Assembly (NCBI RefSeq): GCF_963678875.1
Contig: NZ_OY787456.1
Location: 2,675,873 to 2,739,872, forward strand
Reading direction: 5' to 3'
DNA length: 64,000 nt
Source: an uncultured Hyphomonas sp.
Lineage (GTDB): Bacteria; Pseudomonadota; Alphaproteobacteria; Caulobacterales; Hyphomonadaceae
Below are positions 17,075-26,200 of this stretch, piece by piece; within the stretch, counting starts at the first letter, position 1, and every line of letters begins with the position of its first letter. The notes below the pieces were generated by a model. That model ran no database searches and had not been told where the DNA came from. It saw only the letters and a program-made list of their open reading frames with translations. A program made the position numbers and the translations under genes.

Positions 17075-17149
17075 GCCGCGGTAGCTCAGTGGTAGAGCGC
17101 ATCATTGGTAATGATGAGGCCGAGAGTTCAATTCTCTCTCGCGGCACCA
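17075..17149 (+). tRNA. tRNA-Thr (anticodon GGT)
   Basis: A 75-base cloverleaf. The acceptor GCCGCGG pairs with TCGCGGC, the D-arm is GCTC/GAGC, the anticodon stem CATCA/TGATG encloses the TTGGTAA loop (anticodon GGT), and the T-arm is GAGAG/CTCTC with TTCAATT. The discriminator A and CCA are encoded at 17146-17149. Confidence 0.97.
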
Positions 17150-17252
17150 GCGTCCCTCCGGAAAATTCGCGCCATCTAAGGGGCCTTACGGGCTTTCATT
17201 CCCTGTGGCGGGCTCATAAGGATTGGGTATCCAATCCACGAGACACGCGCCC

Positions 17253-18653
17253 ATGGCCTCCGCGAAGAAGCCCCGCTTCACCTATAACCGCCTGAACCGG
17301 CGCCTGGACGTGCTTGTGCGCGGCAAGCTGTGGCTGCAGGTGATCCTGGCCCTGTGCGCAGGGGTCGGCGTCGGTCTCCTGCTGGGGCCTGACCTCGACT
17401 TCGTGCCGCGCGACCAGGCCGCCGTCATCGGCGACTGGCTGGGCCTGCCCGGCAATTTGTTCCTCGCGCTGGTGCGGATGGTGATCATCCCGCTGGCCGC
17501 CAGTTCCATCGTGCTGGGGATCGCCGGTACCGGCGGCGGGGAAGCTTTGCGCACCGTGGGCCGGAAGCTGCTGGTCTTCGTGATGCTGACGACGATTACC
17601 GCCACGATGATCGGTATTTCTCTGGCGCGCTTCATCCGTCCGGGCCGCGGACTGGAACACAGTTTCCCGCCTGCCCCGAGCCTGAAACCGGAAAACCTGC
17701 AGCTGGCTGAGCCTCAGCCGTCCGCGCTGGAAGGCATCACGCGGGAACTGCCGGACATGATCACCGGCCTGATCCCGCAGAACATCGCCGCCTCCCTGCT
17801 GGAACAGGACATGCTGGCCATCGTCATGTTCTCCCTGTTCGTCGGTGTCGCCACGGTGACCGCCGACAAGAAGGAGCTGACGCGCCCGCTGGTGGCGCTG
17901 GCCGAGGCGATGCTGGAAGTCTCGATGACGGTCATCCGCACGGCGATGCGCTTTGCCCCGCTCGCCGTGTTCGGCCTGATGGCAGAAACGACGGCCACCA
18001 ACGGCTTCAGCACGCTGGTCGACCTTGCCACTTACTGCGGCATCGTCCTTTCGGGCCTTGCCTGCCTGCTGGTGCTCTATCTCGTGATCGTGACCGTGTT
18101 CGGACGGATGAACCCGGTGAAGTTCATCGAGTCGGTGGTGCCGGTTCAGCTGCTCGCCTTTTCGACATCCAGTTCGGCCGCCGTCATGCCGCTGACGATG
18201 AAGACGGCAATCGACAAGCTGAAAACACCCCCGTCGCTGGCGGGTGCGGTCGTGCCGCTGGCCTCGACCGTGAACATGGCCGGCACGGCGCTCTACCAGT
18301 CTGTCGCGATCATGTTCCTGGCGGACATTTCCGGTACGCCGCTCTCACCGGGAGACCTCGCACTGGTGATGGTGACACTGACCGGCGCCTCCATCGGCGC
18401 GCCTGCAGCGCCCGGCGCCAGTATTGCGATCCTGGCAACAACCGCGACCAGCTTCGGCGTGCCGCTGACGGGCCTGCCGCTGGTCATGGGCGTCGACCGT
18501 ATCCTCGACATGGCCCGCACGCTGGTGAACGTGACCGGCGACCTTGTGCTCTGCCGTATCGTCACGCCGAAAGGCAGGCGCGCAATGGAAACGCCGGACC
18601 CGGAGGACACCCCGGTTCCGGCGGAAGAAATACCAGCAGAAAGCCCAGCCTGA
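17253..18653 (+). CDS. Dicarboxylate/amino acid:cation symporter (DAACS family)
   Basis: About 466 residues with eight or so membrane helices and re-entrant loops. Family motifs are the serine-rich hairpin AFSTSSSAAVMPLT and the substrate-site NMAGTALYQ, where GltPh-type proteins have NMDGT. Replacement of the usual Asp by Ala suggests a substrate preference different from aspartate/glutamate carriers, which is inference. A TTG start at 17223 with GGA upstream is possible; ATG 17253 gives the expected short cytoplasmic N-terminus. The tRNA-Thr gene ends 103 bases upstream. Confidence 0.92.
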   Translation: MASAKKPRFTYNRLNRRLDVLVRGKLWLQVILALCAGVGVGLLLGPDLDFVPRDQAAVIGDWLGLPGNLFLALVRMVIIPLAASSIVLGIAGTGGGEALRTVGRKLLVFVMLTTITATMIGISLARFIRPGRGLEHSFPPAPSLKPENLQLAEPQPSALEGITRELPDMITGLIPQNIAASLLEQDMLAIVMFSLFVGVATVTADKKELTRPLVALAEAMLEVSMTVIRTAMRFAPLAVFGLMAETTATNGFSTLVDLATYCGIVLSGLACLLVLYLVIVTVFGRMNPVKFIESVVPVQLLAFSTSSSAAVMPLTMKTAIDKLKTPPSLAGAVVPLASTVNMAGTALYQSVAIMFLADISGTPLSPGDLALVMVTLTGASIGAPAAPGASIAILATTATSFGVPLTGLPLVMGVDRILDMARTLVNVTGDLVLCRIVTPKGRRAMETPDPEDTPVPAEEIPAESPA

Positions 18654-18666
18654 GCGCCGGTGGCCT

Positions 18667-20868
18667 TTACTCGGCAAACCCCCGGTCGCGCATGAGTGCG
18701 TCGATCTCCGCGTCGCGGCCACGGAACAGGCGATAGGCGTCTGCCGGGTCCATCGCATTGCCGGCAGCGAACAGGTATTCCACCGCCGCGCTGGCGATCT
18801 CCTGGTCGTAGAAGCCGCCAGGGGCTTCGGCGAAGGCTTCCGCCGCATCTGACGTCAACACGTCGGCCCAGAGATAGCCGTAATAACCGGCCGCATATCC
18901 CTCGCCGGAGAAGACGTGCCCGAAATGCGGTGTGCGGTGACGCATCACAAGTTCCGACGGCATGCCGAGTTCTTCCAGCGTCTCACGCTCGAACGCATCG
19001 GGGTCCAGCCCGTCCGGATCCGCCATGTGCAGCTTCATGTCGATCAGGGCAGACGCCAGGTATTCCGTCGTCGCGAAGCCCTGGTTGAAGGTCGAAGCCT
19101 TGCGGATCTTCTCGACCAGCTCCGCTGGCATCGGCTCGCCCGTTTCGGCACTGACGAGATAGGTGTTGATGACATGGTCCGTCGACAGCCAGCGCTCCAG
19201 CAGCTGCGACTGGAACTCCGTGTAGTCACGAAGCCCGAAGGTCAGGGTCGGATACTCCACCTGCAGCGACAGGTAATGCAGCGCATGACCGAACTCATGG
19301 AACATGGTCTCGGCATCGTCCCAGGACAGAAGTACCGGCTCGCCCGGAGCCGGCTTCACGAAGTTGGAATTGTTGGCCGCCAGCACATTCTTCTCACCGC
19401 GGAAGCTTTCATAGGACCGGTAGGTTGTCGCCCAGGCGCCAGAGCGCTTGCCGTCCCGTGCGAAGGGGTCGAAATACCAGAGGCCGACATTGCGGCCCGT
19501 TGCCTTGTCGTTGACCTCATACACTGTGACATCCGGATGGAAGACGGGCACAGAGCCATCGGTGATCGGTACGAACTCGAAGCCGAACAATTCGCCCGCA
19601 ACATCAAACATGGCGAGCCGCAGATTGTCGACCTGCAGGTATTGTTTCACCTCTTCCGAATTGAGGTCGTACTTCGCCTTGCGGACTTTCTCCGCATAGA
19701 AACGGTAGTCCCAAGGCGCGATTGTGATGCCTGCGCCTTCCGCATCGGCCAGCGCCTGCATGTCAGCGACCTCTTCGTGCACGCGGGCCACGGAGGCCTT
19801 CCACACCTGCAGCATCAGATCGAACGCCCGGTCCGGCGATTTGGCCATCCGGTCTTCCAGGCGCCATTCGGCATAATTGTCATAGCCGAGCAGTTCGACC
19901 CGCTGATCGCGCAGCTTCAGGATCTTCGCGATGATGGCGTTATTGTCGTGTGCGTCGCCATTGTCGCCGCGATTGTAATAGTTCCGCCAGACCTGTTCGC
20001 GCAGGTCACGCTCGGTCGAGAAGGTCAGGAACGGATCCATCGAGGAGCGGGTGTTGCGCACGGCATACATGCCCGGCTTGCCCAGCGCTTCTGCCGCCGC
20101 CGCGGCGGAGCTGAGATAGGAGTCCGACAGGCCATCGGTCTGTTCCGGCGTCAGATAGGTAACCCAGCCTTCTTCGTCAGCCAGCAGGTTACCGGAAAAT
20201 TCGGCATAGAGCGCCGCAAGTTCCTTGTTGATCGCCGCGAACTTCTCCGCCTTCTCGCCCGTCAGCGTGCCGCCATTGCGAGTGAAGCGCTGATGGATGA
20301 TTTCCGTCAGCCGTTGCTGGGCCGGGGTCAGCGTCTCGTATTCGTCTCCCTGCCGCACGGCATCAATGCGCGCGAAAAGCGCCTGGTTCTGGTTGATCGA
20401 ATCCTCGAACGCCTGGAGTTCCGGATCCATACGCGTCTCGATCTCGCGGAATTCCGGCGTCGAAAGGTTCGAACCCCAAAGGTAATAGTACCTCAGCACA
20501 CGGTTCAGCTGGCGGCCTGTGTCTTCCAGCGCCGCAACCGTGTTTTCGAATGTCGGGGCGTTCGGGTTGGACGTGATGGCATCGATCTCCACCTTCTGGA
20601 CGGCCATCCCTTCTTCAAGCGCCGGCTCGATCAGCGCGATATCCATTTTGTCGAAGGCAGGCACACCGCCATAGGGTCCGCTGAAAACGTCACCGGGGCT
20701 CCAGGCTGCTTCGGCTGTCATGTCAGGGGCAGCGTCTGACGTGACACTGGCAGCCTCCGCCACTTCGACCGTGTCACCGGCTTCGGAGGCCTCCGGCGTG
20801 ATGCCGGCACAGGCGGTCATCATCGTGGAGCCAAGGATGAAGGACAGGAAGGTTCTGGATCGGGTCAT
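18667..20868 (-). CDS. M3 family metallopeptidase (Dcp-like), lipoprotein
   Basis: 733 residues. The signal peptide ends in a lipobox (MTAC), so the enzyme is probably anchored to a membrane on the periplasmic side. After an acidic linker, residues from about 60 form an M3 oligopeptidase fold with the zinc motif HEFGHALH at 524-531, a downstream Glu in the EFQSQLLERW helix and HFGHVFSGEGYAAGYYGYLW near the C-terminus. It is most like peptidyl-dipeptidase Dcp and probably degrades short peptides. Convergent with the symporter, 13 bases apart. Confidence 0.94.
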   Translation of the reverse strand: MTRSRTFLSFILGSTMMTACAGITPEASEAGDTVEVAEAASVTSDAAPDMTAEAAWSPGDVFSGPYGGVPAFDKMDIALIEPALEEGMAVQKVEIDAITSNPNAPTFENTVAALEDTGRQLNRVLRYYYLWGSNLSTPEFREIETRMDPELQAFEDSINQNQALFARIDAVRQGDEYETLTPAQQRLTEIIHQRFTRNGGTLTGEKAEKFAAINKELAALYAEFSGNLLADEEGWVTYLTPEQTDGLSDSYLSSAAAAAEALGKPGMYAVRNTRSSMDPFLTFSTERDLREQVWRNYYNRGDNGDAHDNNAIIAKILKLRDQRVELLGYDNYAEWRLEDRMAKSPDRAFDLMLQVWKASVARVHEEVADMQALADAEGAGITIAPWDYRFYAEKVRKAKYDLNSEEVKQYLQVDNLRLAMFDVAGELFGFEFVPITDGSVPVFHPDVTVYEVNDKATGRNVGLWYFDPFARDGKRSGAWATTYRSYESFRGEKNVLAANNSNFVKPAPGEPVLLSWDDAETMFHEFGHALHYLSLQVEYPTLTFGLRDYTEFQSQLLERWLSTDHVINTYLVSAETGEPMPAELVEKIRKASTFNQGFATTEYLASALIDMKLHMADPDGLDPDAFERETLEELGMPSELVMRHRTPHFGHVFSGEGYAAGYYGYLWADVLTSDAAEAFAEAPGGFYDQEIASAAVEYLFAAGNAMDPADAYRLFRGRDAEIDALMRDRGFAE

Positions 20869-21078
20869 GTCAGGTCCTGACTGGAAGTTGCGGGATCAAA
20901 GGCAGACCCGGGGGCGGTCTACCTGCCGAGGAATCGTTACTTTATATCAGCATGATCGCCACGGCGGGCAACCACGCGCACCAATTTATTCAAAATATAC
21001 TCATATTTTAAACTGAAACGCCGAACCGACAATCCCGAATCCGAAGGGACACACAGCACGGCCTGCCTGAATGCCAGA

Positions 21079-22560
21079 TCAGGCAAGCGTACGGCGCAGC
21101 GCGGCTGACCAGCCCTTCCGCAAGGCCGTACTCTGTTCGCCCTCCATCTGAGGTTCGAACTGCGTGCCTTTGACTTCGCGCGCTTGCCAGCCTGCCGCAT
21201 CGACCCAGCCGAGCTGCATCGCCGCAAGCGCCGCCGCGCCGAGTGCCGTCATCTCGCGGTAATCGGGCCGCACGACCGGGCGGGAACAGATATCGGCCAG
21301 GAACTGCATCAGCCAGTCATTGGCCACCATGCCCCCATCGACCCGCAACTCGCGGATCTCCACACCATCTGCTTCGAACGCGTCCAGCAGGTCGCGTGTC
21401 TGGTAGGCAACGGATTCGAGCCCCGCGCGGACAAGGTGCGCCGCCGTCGTCGCACGTGTGATGCCGCTGATCGTGCCGCGCGCGTCGGCATTCCAGTGCG
21501 GGGCGCCGAGGCCGGTGAAAGCCGGTACGATATAGACACCGCCATTGCCCGGCAGCGCCTCCGCCATGGCTTCGCTTTCGGCAGCATCGGCGATCAGCCC
21601 CAGATCGTCGCGCAGCCATTTCACAACCGTTCCGGCATTGAAGATGGAGCCCTCCAGCGCCATCGCGCCGCCTTCCGCCGTTTCATAGCCAACCGTTCCC
21701 AGAAGGCGGTTTTTCGACTCCGGTTTCTCAGCGCCTGAATTCGCCACGAGGAATGCACCGGTGCCGTAGGTGATCTTGGCCATGCCCGGCGACAGACAGC
21801 CCTGCCCGACAAGCGCAGATTGCTGGTCGCCAGCCGCTGACAGGATGGGCAGCGGTTTGCCGAACAGGCCTTCATCGCTGAGCCCGAAGTCTGCCGCGTT
21901 GGGCTTTACCTCTGGCAACATGCTCATCGGCACACGGAACAGGTTGCACATCGCCTCGCTCCAGCCGCCCTCGGCGCCCAGGCCGAGGCGATACAGCAAG
22001 GTACGGGAGGCGTTCGACACATCGGTGGCGTGCACGCGCCCACCCGTCAGGTGCCAGATGAGGAAGGTCTCGACTGTACCGAAGGCGAGTTCCCCGGCTT
22101 CTGCCCGTTCGCGGGCACCGGTCACAGTGTCGAGAATCCAAGCGATCTTGGTACCGGAGAAATAAGGATCGATCAGCAGGCCGGTTTCCGCCTGAACGGC
22201 CGCTTCATGCCCCGCCGCCTTCAGCGCGTCGCAGGCGCTGGCGGTACGCCGGTCCTGCCAGATGATGGCGGGTGCCAGCGGCTTGCCGGTCTTGCGGTCC
22301 CAGACGAGCGTCGTCTCGCGCTGATTGGTGATGCCGATCCCGGCGATCCGCTCAATGCCGCCCGCTTCGGAGAGCGCCGCGCGGCAGACCTCGACGGTTT
22401 TCTCCCAGATCGTTTCGCCGTCCTGCTCCACCCAGCCATCGGCGGGATAGGCCAGCGGCACTTCTTCCTGCGCCAACGAGACCTGGTTGAAGTCCCGGTC
22501 GAACACAATGGCCCGGGTCGAGGTCGTTCCCTCGTCGATCACCAGGATAGCATCAGCCAT
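21079..22560 (-). CDS. glpK: Glycerol kinase
   Basis: 493 residues, FGGY carbohydrate-kinase family. It phosphorylates glycerol to glycerol 3-phosphate with ATP. Diagnostic segments are IDEGTTSTRAIVFD, TNQRETTLVWDRKTG, AIIWQDRRT, SAAGDQQSALVGQ, YGTGAFL, PAFTGLGAPHWN and the C-terminal ELRVDGGMVANDWLMQF. ATG 22560 gives the exact family N-terminus. No glpD, glpF or glpR is adjacent. A perfect 7-base hairpin (21064-21085) spans the stop codon but has no T-run, so it is only a weak terminator candidate. Confidence 0.97.
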   Translation of the reverse strand: MADAILVIDEGTTSTRAIVFDRDFNQVSLAQEEVPLAYPADGWVEQDGETIWEKTVEVCRAALSEAGGIERIAGIGITNQRETTLVWDRKTGKPLAPAIIWQDRRTASACDALKAAGHEAAVQAETGLLIDPYFSGTKIAWILDTVTGARERAEAGELAFGTVETFLIWHLTGGRVHATDVSNASRTLLYRLGLGAEGGWSEAMCNLFRVPMSMLPEVKPNAADFGLSDEGLFGKPLPILSAAGDQQSALVGQGCLSPGMAKITYGTGAFLVANSGAEKPESKNRLLGTVGYETAEGGAMALEGSIFNAGTVVKWLRDDLGLIADAAESEAMAEALPGNGGVYIVPAFTGLGAPHWNADARGTISGITRATTAAHLVRAGLESVAYQTRDLLDAFEADGVEIRELRVDGGMVANDWLMQFLADICSRPVVRPDYREMTALGAAALAAMQLGWVDAAGWQAREVKGTQFEPQMEGEQSTALRKGWSAALRRTLA

Positions 22561-22627
22561 GTATTTGTTCCTCCGGGATTTTCCGGGAGGATGGACCGGT
22601 CCGGCCAGTTCCGTCAACGCGGCGCCG

Positions 22628-23095
22628 TCAACGCACTTCGCGTCTCGGGCCCCGGTCGCCGAACCACCAGAGCGTCGCCGCCGTGGCAGCAAACGTCGCC
22701 GTGTCCACAATACCTGACTGCCCGGCCTCGTCCGCCCCCAGGAAGACCGCGCCCGTGATGCCCCAAAGCAGCACGGTCAGGATGGGCCGGGTCAGCGCAC
22801 GCACGGCGTTGACCCATTTGTAGCTCTCCCCGATGGCCGCCTCCGCCGCCATGGACGCCGAGAGGCCCGCCCAGGCGCCGGATGCCTCCACCTTTCGCAG
22901 TTCGGCTTCCCGCCCCGCCGCATCGGCTTCGATGCGCAGTTTCTGCATGTCTGTTTCGTGTGCCCAGCGGGCACGTTCGTGCGCCTGCGCCTGCCGCGCC
23001 TCTACCAGGCCGGCAATCCGTCCGATGGCGGTGCCGACAAGACCGAAGAGGCCTCCGCCTGCCGCGCTCGCCGCCAGTCCTGCTATGTCCGCCAT
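22628..23095 (-). CDS. GTA-type three-helix holin family protein
   Basis: 155 residues starting at ATG 23095. The layout is a glycine-rich amphipathic N-terminus (GLAASAAGGGLFGLVGTAIGR), an acidic/basic coiled middle (ERARWAHETDMQKLRIEAD, repeated Glu/Ala) and a C-terminal hydrophobic pair around RPILTVLLWGITGAVFLG and TATFAATAATLWWFGDR. This matches the 3TM holin family linked to gene-transfer-agent release. The start overlaps the end of the M15 endolysin gene by 13 bases, which supports a lysis cassette. It would permeabilise the inner membrane so the endolysin can reach peptidoglycan. Confidence 0.8.
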   Translation of the reverse strand: MADIAGLAASAAGGGLFGLVGTAIGRIAGLVEARQAQAHERARWAHETDMQKLRIEADAAGREAELRKVEASGAWAGLSASMAAEAAIGESYKWVNAVRALTRPILTVLLWGITGAVFLGADEAGQSGIVDTATFAATAATLWWFGDRGPRREVR

Positions 23096-23508
23096 GATGC
23101 TTCGCTCCCCGGATAGAACCAGCGCGCGGGCCGCGTTCGCCGGTCGAGATGCAGGAAGGTCTTTCCCAAGCCGAGCCCGGTGAAGCCGTGGCGCTCCGCA
23201 GCCGCCAACAAGGCGTGGCGGTCGTGCCCGTTGAGCGAGATATCGACAGCGATGGACCGGTGAAAACTGAACCGGGCACCGCCGACATAAGTGTTCCACA
23301 CCGCGCAGCGATGACCGGAATTGGTCACTAGAGGCCGGCCCGCATCCGCCCGCAACGCTTCCAGCGCATCAAGGAAGTCCGGGGCATGCCAGTATTCGCC
23401 CGCACAGAACCGTCCACCGCACCGGCAGGCCAGTTCCTTCGGCGTAAAATGCGGCCAGCACCAGCCGTCCGCATCAAATTCAGAGACATTTTCGATCAGC
23501 ATGCGCAC
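23083..23508 (-). CDS. M15 family peptidase, GTA/phage-type endolysin
   Basis: 141 residues. The VTNSGHRCAVWNTYVGGARF and SFHRSIAVDIS segments and the later FLHLDRR are the M15_3 (D-Ala-D-Ala carboxypeptidase-like) metal site, with likely ligands His83, Asp89 and His120. His83 to Asp89 is one residue closer than the common His-x6-Asp. The N-terminus is Cys-rich (CRCGGRFC at 28-35). It would cleave peptidoglycan cross-links. No signal peptide, as expected for export through the overlapping holin. No other GTA or phage genes adjoin it. Confidence 0.85.
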   Translation of the reverse strand: MRMLIENVSEFDADGWCWPHFTPKELACRCGGRFCAGEYWHAPDFLDALEALRADAGRPLVTNSGHRCAVWNTYVGGARFSFHRSIAVDISLNGHDRHALLAAAERHGFTGLGLGKTFLHLDRRTRPARWFYPGSEASWRT

Positions 23509-23628
23509 AAGTCTGCGCGCGCCGCTTCCCGGGTGGATAGATGTGGTCCGGATAGAAAAGCGCGGCCCGTGTCACCGCAGGCCGCGCCAGTTGCCGGTGT
23601 CGGATAGGCCCGGCTTTATCCCCTCGGA

Positions 23629-24624
23629 TCAGCCAGCGGTGGCGGGGGTAGCGCCCCAGGTGCGCGGCTGGTTCAGCTTTTCAATCGCAGCATTGTACTC
23701 CGATTCCAGCTGAGCCACGTAGTCGGCCACGGGCCCGCGCTGCTTCACCGCGCCGATACCCTGGCCACAGCCCCAGATGTCTTTCCAGGCCTTGCTCTTG
23801 GTGTTGCCGCCCGAGCCGAAGTTCATCTTGCTGGGGTCGCTTTCCGGCAGGTTGTTCGGATCGAGACCCGCCGCCTCGATCGACGGCTTCAGATAGTTAC
23901 CGTGCACGCCGGTAAAGAGGTTCGAATAGACGATGTCCTCAGCGCCGTAAGACACGATGGCGTCCTTATAGCCTTCCACGGCATTGGCTTCGTCGCAGGC
24001 GATGAAGGCCGAGCCCATATAGGCAAAGTCGGCGCCCATCGCGAGCGCGGCGGCAATCGCCCCGCCATTGGCGATGGAGCCGGACAGGGCCAGCGGACCG
24101 TCAAAGAACTCACGGATTTCCTGGATCAGGGCAAACGGCGACAGCCGGCCGGCATGGCCGCCAGCACCGGCACACACAGCGATCAGGCCGTCGGCGCCTT
24201 TCTCCAGCGCTTTCTTGGCGAAGAACGTGTCGATCACGTCATGCATCACGACGCCGCCATAGGAGTGGATGGCATCGTTGACGGCTTTCTGCGCCCCCAG
24301 CGACGTGATCACCAGCGGCACCTTATACTTCACGCAGGCTTCGACATCATGCTCCAGACGGTCGTTCGACTTGTGCACGATCTGGTTCACGGCGAATGGT
24401 GCGGCCGGACGGTCCGGGTTCTTCTCGTTATGCTCCGCCAGTTCGGTCGTGATCCGGTCCAGCCACTCATGCAGCACGGGGCCCGGACGGGCGTTGAGCG
24501 CCGGGAAGCTTCCGACGATGCCGGCCTTGCACTGGGCGATGACCAGTTCCGGACCGGAGATGATGAACAGAGGCGATCCGATCAGCGGCAGGCGCATATT
24601 CTGAAGCACGGGCGGCACAGCCAT
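23629..24624 (-). CDS. Nitronate monooxygenase family flavoprotein (2-nitropropane dioxygenase-like)
   Basis: 331 residues, FMN-dependent TIM-barrel family. The N-terminal LPLIGSPLFIISGPELVIAQCKAGIVGSFPALN, the AGAGGHAGRLSP loop and the phosphate-binding LSGSIANGGAIAAALAMGADFAYMGSAF are characteristic. Members oxidise alkyl nitronates or act as quinone or enoyl reductases; the true substrate here is unknown. A near-perfect 15-base inverted repeat lies 18 bases upstream of the start and may be a repressor site. Confidence 0.92.
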   Translation of the reverse strand: MAVPPVLQNMRLPLIGSPLFIISGPELVIAQCKAGIVGSFPALNARPGPVLHEWLDRITTELAEHNEKNPDRPAAPFAVNQIVHKSNDRLEHDVEACVKYKVPLVITSLGAQKAVNDAIHSYGGVVMHDVIDTFFAKKALEKGADGLIAVCAGAGGHAGRLSPFALIQEIREFFDGPLALSGSIANGGAIAAALAMGADFAYMGSAFIACDEANAVEGYKDAIVSYGAEDIVYSNLFTGVHGNYLKPSIEAAGLDPNNLPESDPSKMNFGSGGNTKSKAWKDIWGCGQGIGAVKQRGPVADYVAQLESEYNAAIEKLNQPRTWGATPATAG

Positions 24625-24641
24625 GGGCTTTTCCCCTTAAA

Positions 24642-24656
24642 GTGAACAGTGTTTAC
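24642..24656. promoter_or_regulatory. Inverted repeat upstream of nitronate monooxygenase, possible TetR-type operator
   Basis: GTGAACA - G - TGTTTAC. The two 7-base arms are complementary at six of seven positions around a single base. It sits 18-32 bases before the ATG of the monooxygenase gene, a position suited to a repressor. No regulator gene is adjacent. Confidence 0.45.
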
Positions 24657-24753
24657 ATTACCCCTAAATCTAACGCCCTGACCGCCGTGGGCAAGTCATA
24701 ACGTGGGGGGAAGCTGCTGCCTGATGATCGGGGTGACCGTCCTGCAAAATACC

Positions 24754-26055
24754 TCAGACCGGTTCACCGGCACCGGGCGGCGTGACGAGCACCTTGTCGA
24801 CCCGTCGGCCATCAAGGTCCAGCACCTCAAACCGGTATCCGGAGATGTGCACGACATCCCCATCCCGCGCGAGACGCTGCAGATGGTGGATAATCATGCC
24901 GCCGACCGTGACGGCACCGCCGTCAGCTTCCCCGAAATCCGGCGCCGAAAGCAGGATTTCCAGGTCCTCGACCGGCATCAGGCCATCGATCAGCCAGGAC
25001 CCGTCATCGCGCCGCGCCGGGCGGTCGATGCCTTCGCTGGGGGAGAATGCGCTGTCGCCCGCGATGGCGCCCAGCAGATCCGCCGCGGTGACCATGCCCT
25101 GAATGCTGCCATGCTCGTCCACGACCAGCACCATGCGCACTTCGGTATCCTGCATGGATTCCAGCAGCCGCATGACCGAAAGCGTTTCCGGCACGAACGT
25201 GACGGGCCGCGCGACCTGATTCAGGTCCGGCCCCTCGCCGCTCAGGTCACAGGCGAGGAGGTCTTTTGTCTGGACAACGCCAAACACCCGATCCAGCCGT
25301 TCATTCGCAACCGGGAACCGGGACTTTCCGCTTTCAAGGATCTCCCGCTTTATATCCGTCCACGGATCGCTGGCATCAACCCAGACAATGTCCGGACGGG
25401 GGATCATGATGGAGCGGATATCCCGGTCGGCGAGACGCATGACACCGCGCATCATGCGCTGTTCCTCAAGGTCGATAACACCGCTGGTCGCGCCTTCATC
25501 GAGGATGGCGTGGATCTCTTCTTCGGTCACCGGTTCCTGCTTGATCCCCGCAAGCCCCAACAGGCTGAGCAGGCCCTCGGTCGAAACACGCAGCAGCCAG
25601 ACGACGGGAAAGGCCAGCTTCGAAATAAACGCCATCGGCGGCGCCATGACCTTGGCAATGGCTTCCGGTGCAATCAGCGCGATGCGCTTGGGAACCAGTT
25701 CGCCGATGACCAGAGACAGGAAGGTCGTGAAGACAATCACCAGCGCGAACGCAATCTCTCCGGCCTCGGCTTCTATGGCCGGCACATGTTTCGCGATGAC
25801 GGGCGACAGCTCATCCGCAATCGCTGTCGCGCCATAAGCACCGGCAATGATGCCTACGAGGGTGATTCCGATCTGCACCGTCGACAGGAAACGCGACGGG
25901 TCCGCCTGCAAGCTGATCACCGTTTTGGCGCCCGTGTCGCCCTGATCGGCCTTTGCCTGGAGGCGCGCCGTCCGGGCGGACACGATGGCCAGCTCCGACA
26001 TGGCGAAGATACCGTTCACCACGATCAGTCCGAGGAGGATGAAGAATTCGACCAT
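24754..26055 (-). CDS. CNNM/CorC-HlyC family membrane protein
   Basis: 433 residues. An N-terminal DUF21/CNNM transmembrane domain spans about 1-200: ILLGLIVVNGIFAMSELAIVSARTARLQ, then VGIIAGAYG and FLSLVIGELVPKRIAL. It is followed by a pair of CBS domains (about 210-330, with DIRSIMIPRPDIVWVD and VVDEHGSIQGMVTAADLLGAIAGD) and a CorC_HlyC domain (about 345-425). Homologues act in Mg2+/Co2+ efflux or homeostasis. Older annotation calls them hemolysins. Adenine nucleotide sensing by the CBS pair is likely from family knowledge. Confidence 0.93.
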   Translation of the reverse strand: MVEFFILLGLIVVNGIFAMSELAIVSARTARLQAKADQGDTGAKTVISLQADPSRFLSTVQIGITLVGIIAGAYGATAIADELSPVIAKHVPAIEAEAGEIAFALVIVFTTFLSLVIGELVPKRIALIAPEAIAKVMAPPMAFISKLAFPVVWLLRVSTEGLLSLLGLAGIKQEPVTEEEIHAILDEGATSGVIDLEEQRMMRGVMRLADRDIRSIMIPRPDIVWVDASDPWTDIKREILESGKSRFPVANERLDRVFGVVQTKDLLACDLSGEGPDLNQVARPVTFVPETLSVMRLLESMQDTEVRMVLVVDEHGSIQGMVTAADLLGAIAGDSAFSPSEGIDRPARRDDGSWLIDGLMPVEDLEILLSAPDFGEADGGAVTVGGMIIHHLQRLARDGDVVHISGYRFEVLDLDGRRVDKVLVTPPGAGEPV

Positions 26056-26200
26056 GGCGCGTTGTGCCCTTGCCCATAAGGTGGAACCGGCACAGGAGCG
26101 TCCCGGCCGGCAGATGCACCTCGACGGCGCAGGTGGATGGAAAACCGGAACCTAGAGAGCTTGGTGCCCGTGCTCAATGCCCAACCGGCAATGCACCCGT

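Noticed and set aside
17075..17149. tRNA-Thr as an integration site for a mobile element
   Set aside because: No integrase, no direct repeat of the tRNA 3' end nearby, and the flanking genes look like ordinary chromosome.
18916..20739. 607-codon frame antisense to the M3 peptidase
   Set aside because: The peptidase has a lipobox and HEFGH; the opposite frame has no recognisable feature.
21064..21085. Terminator after glpK
   Set aside because: The 7-base stem is perfect but includes the stop codon and lacks a T-run.
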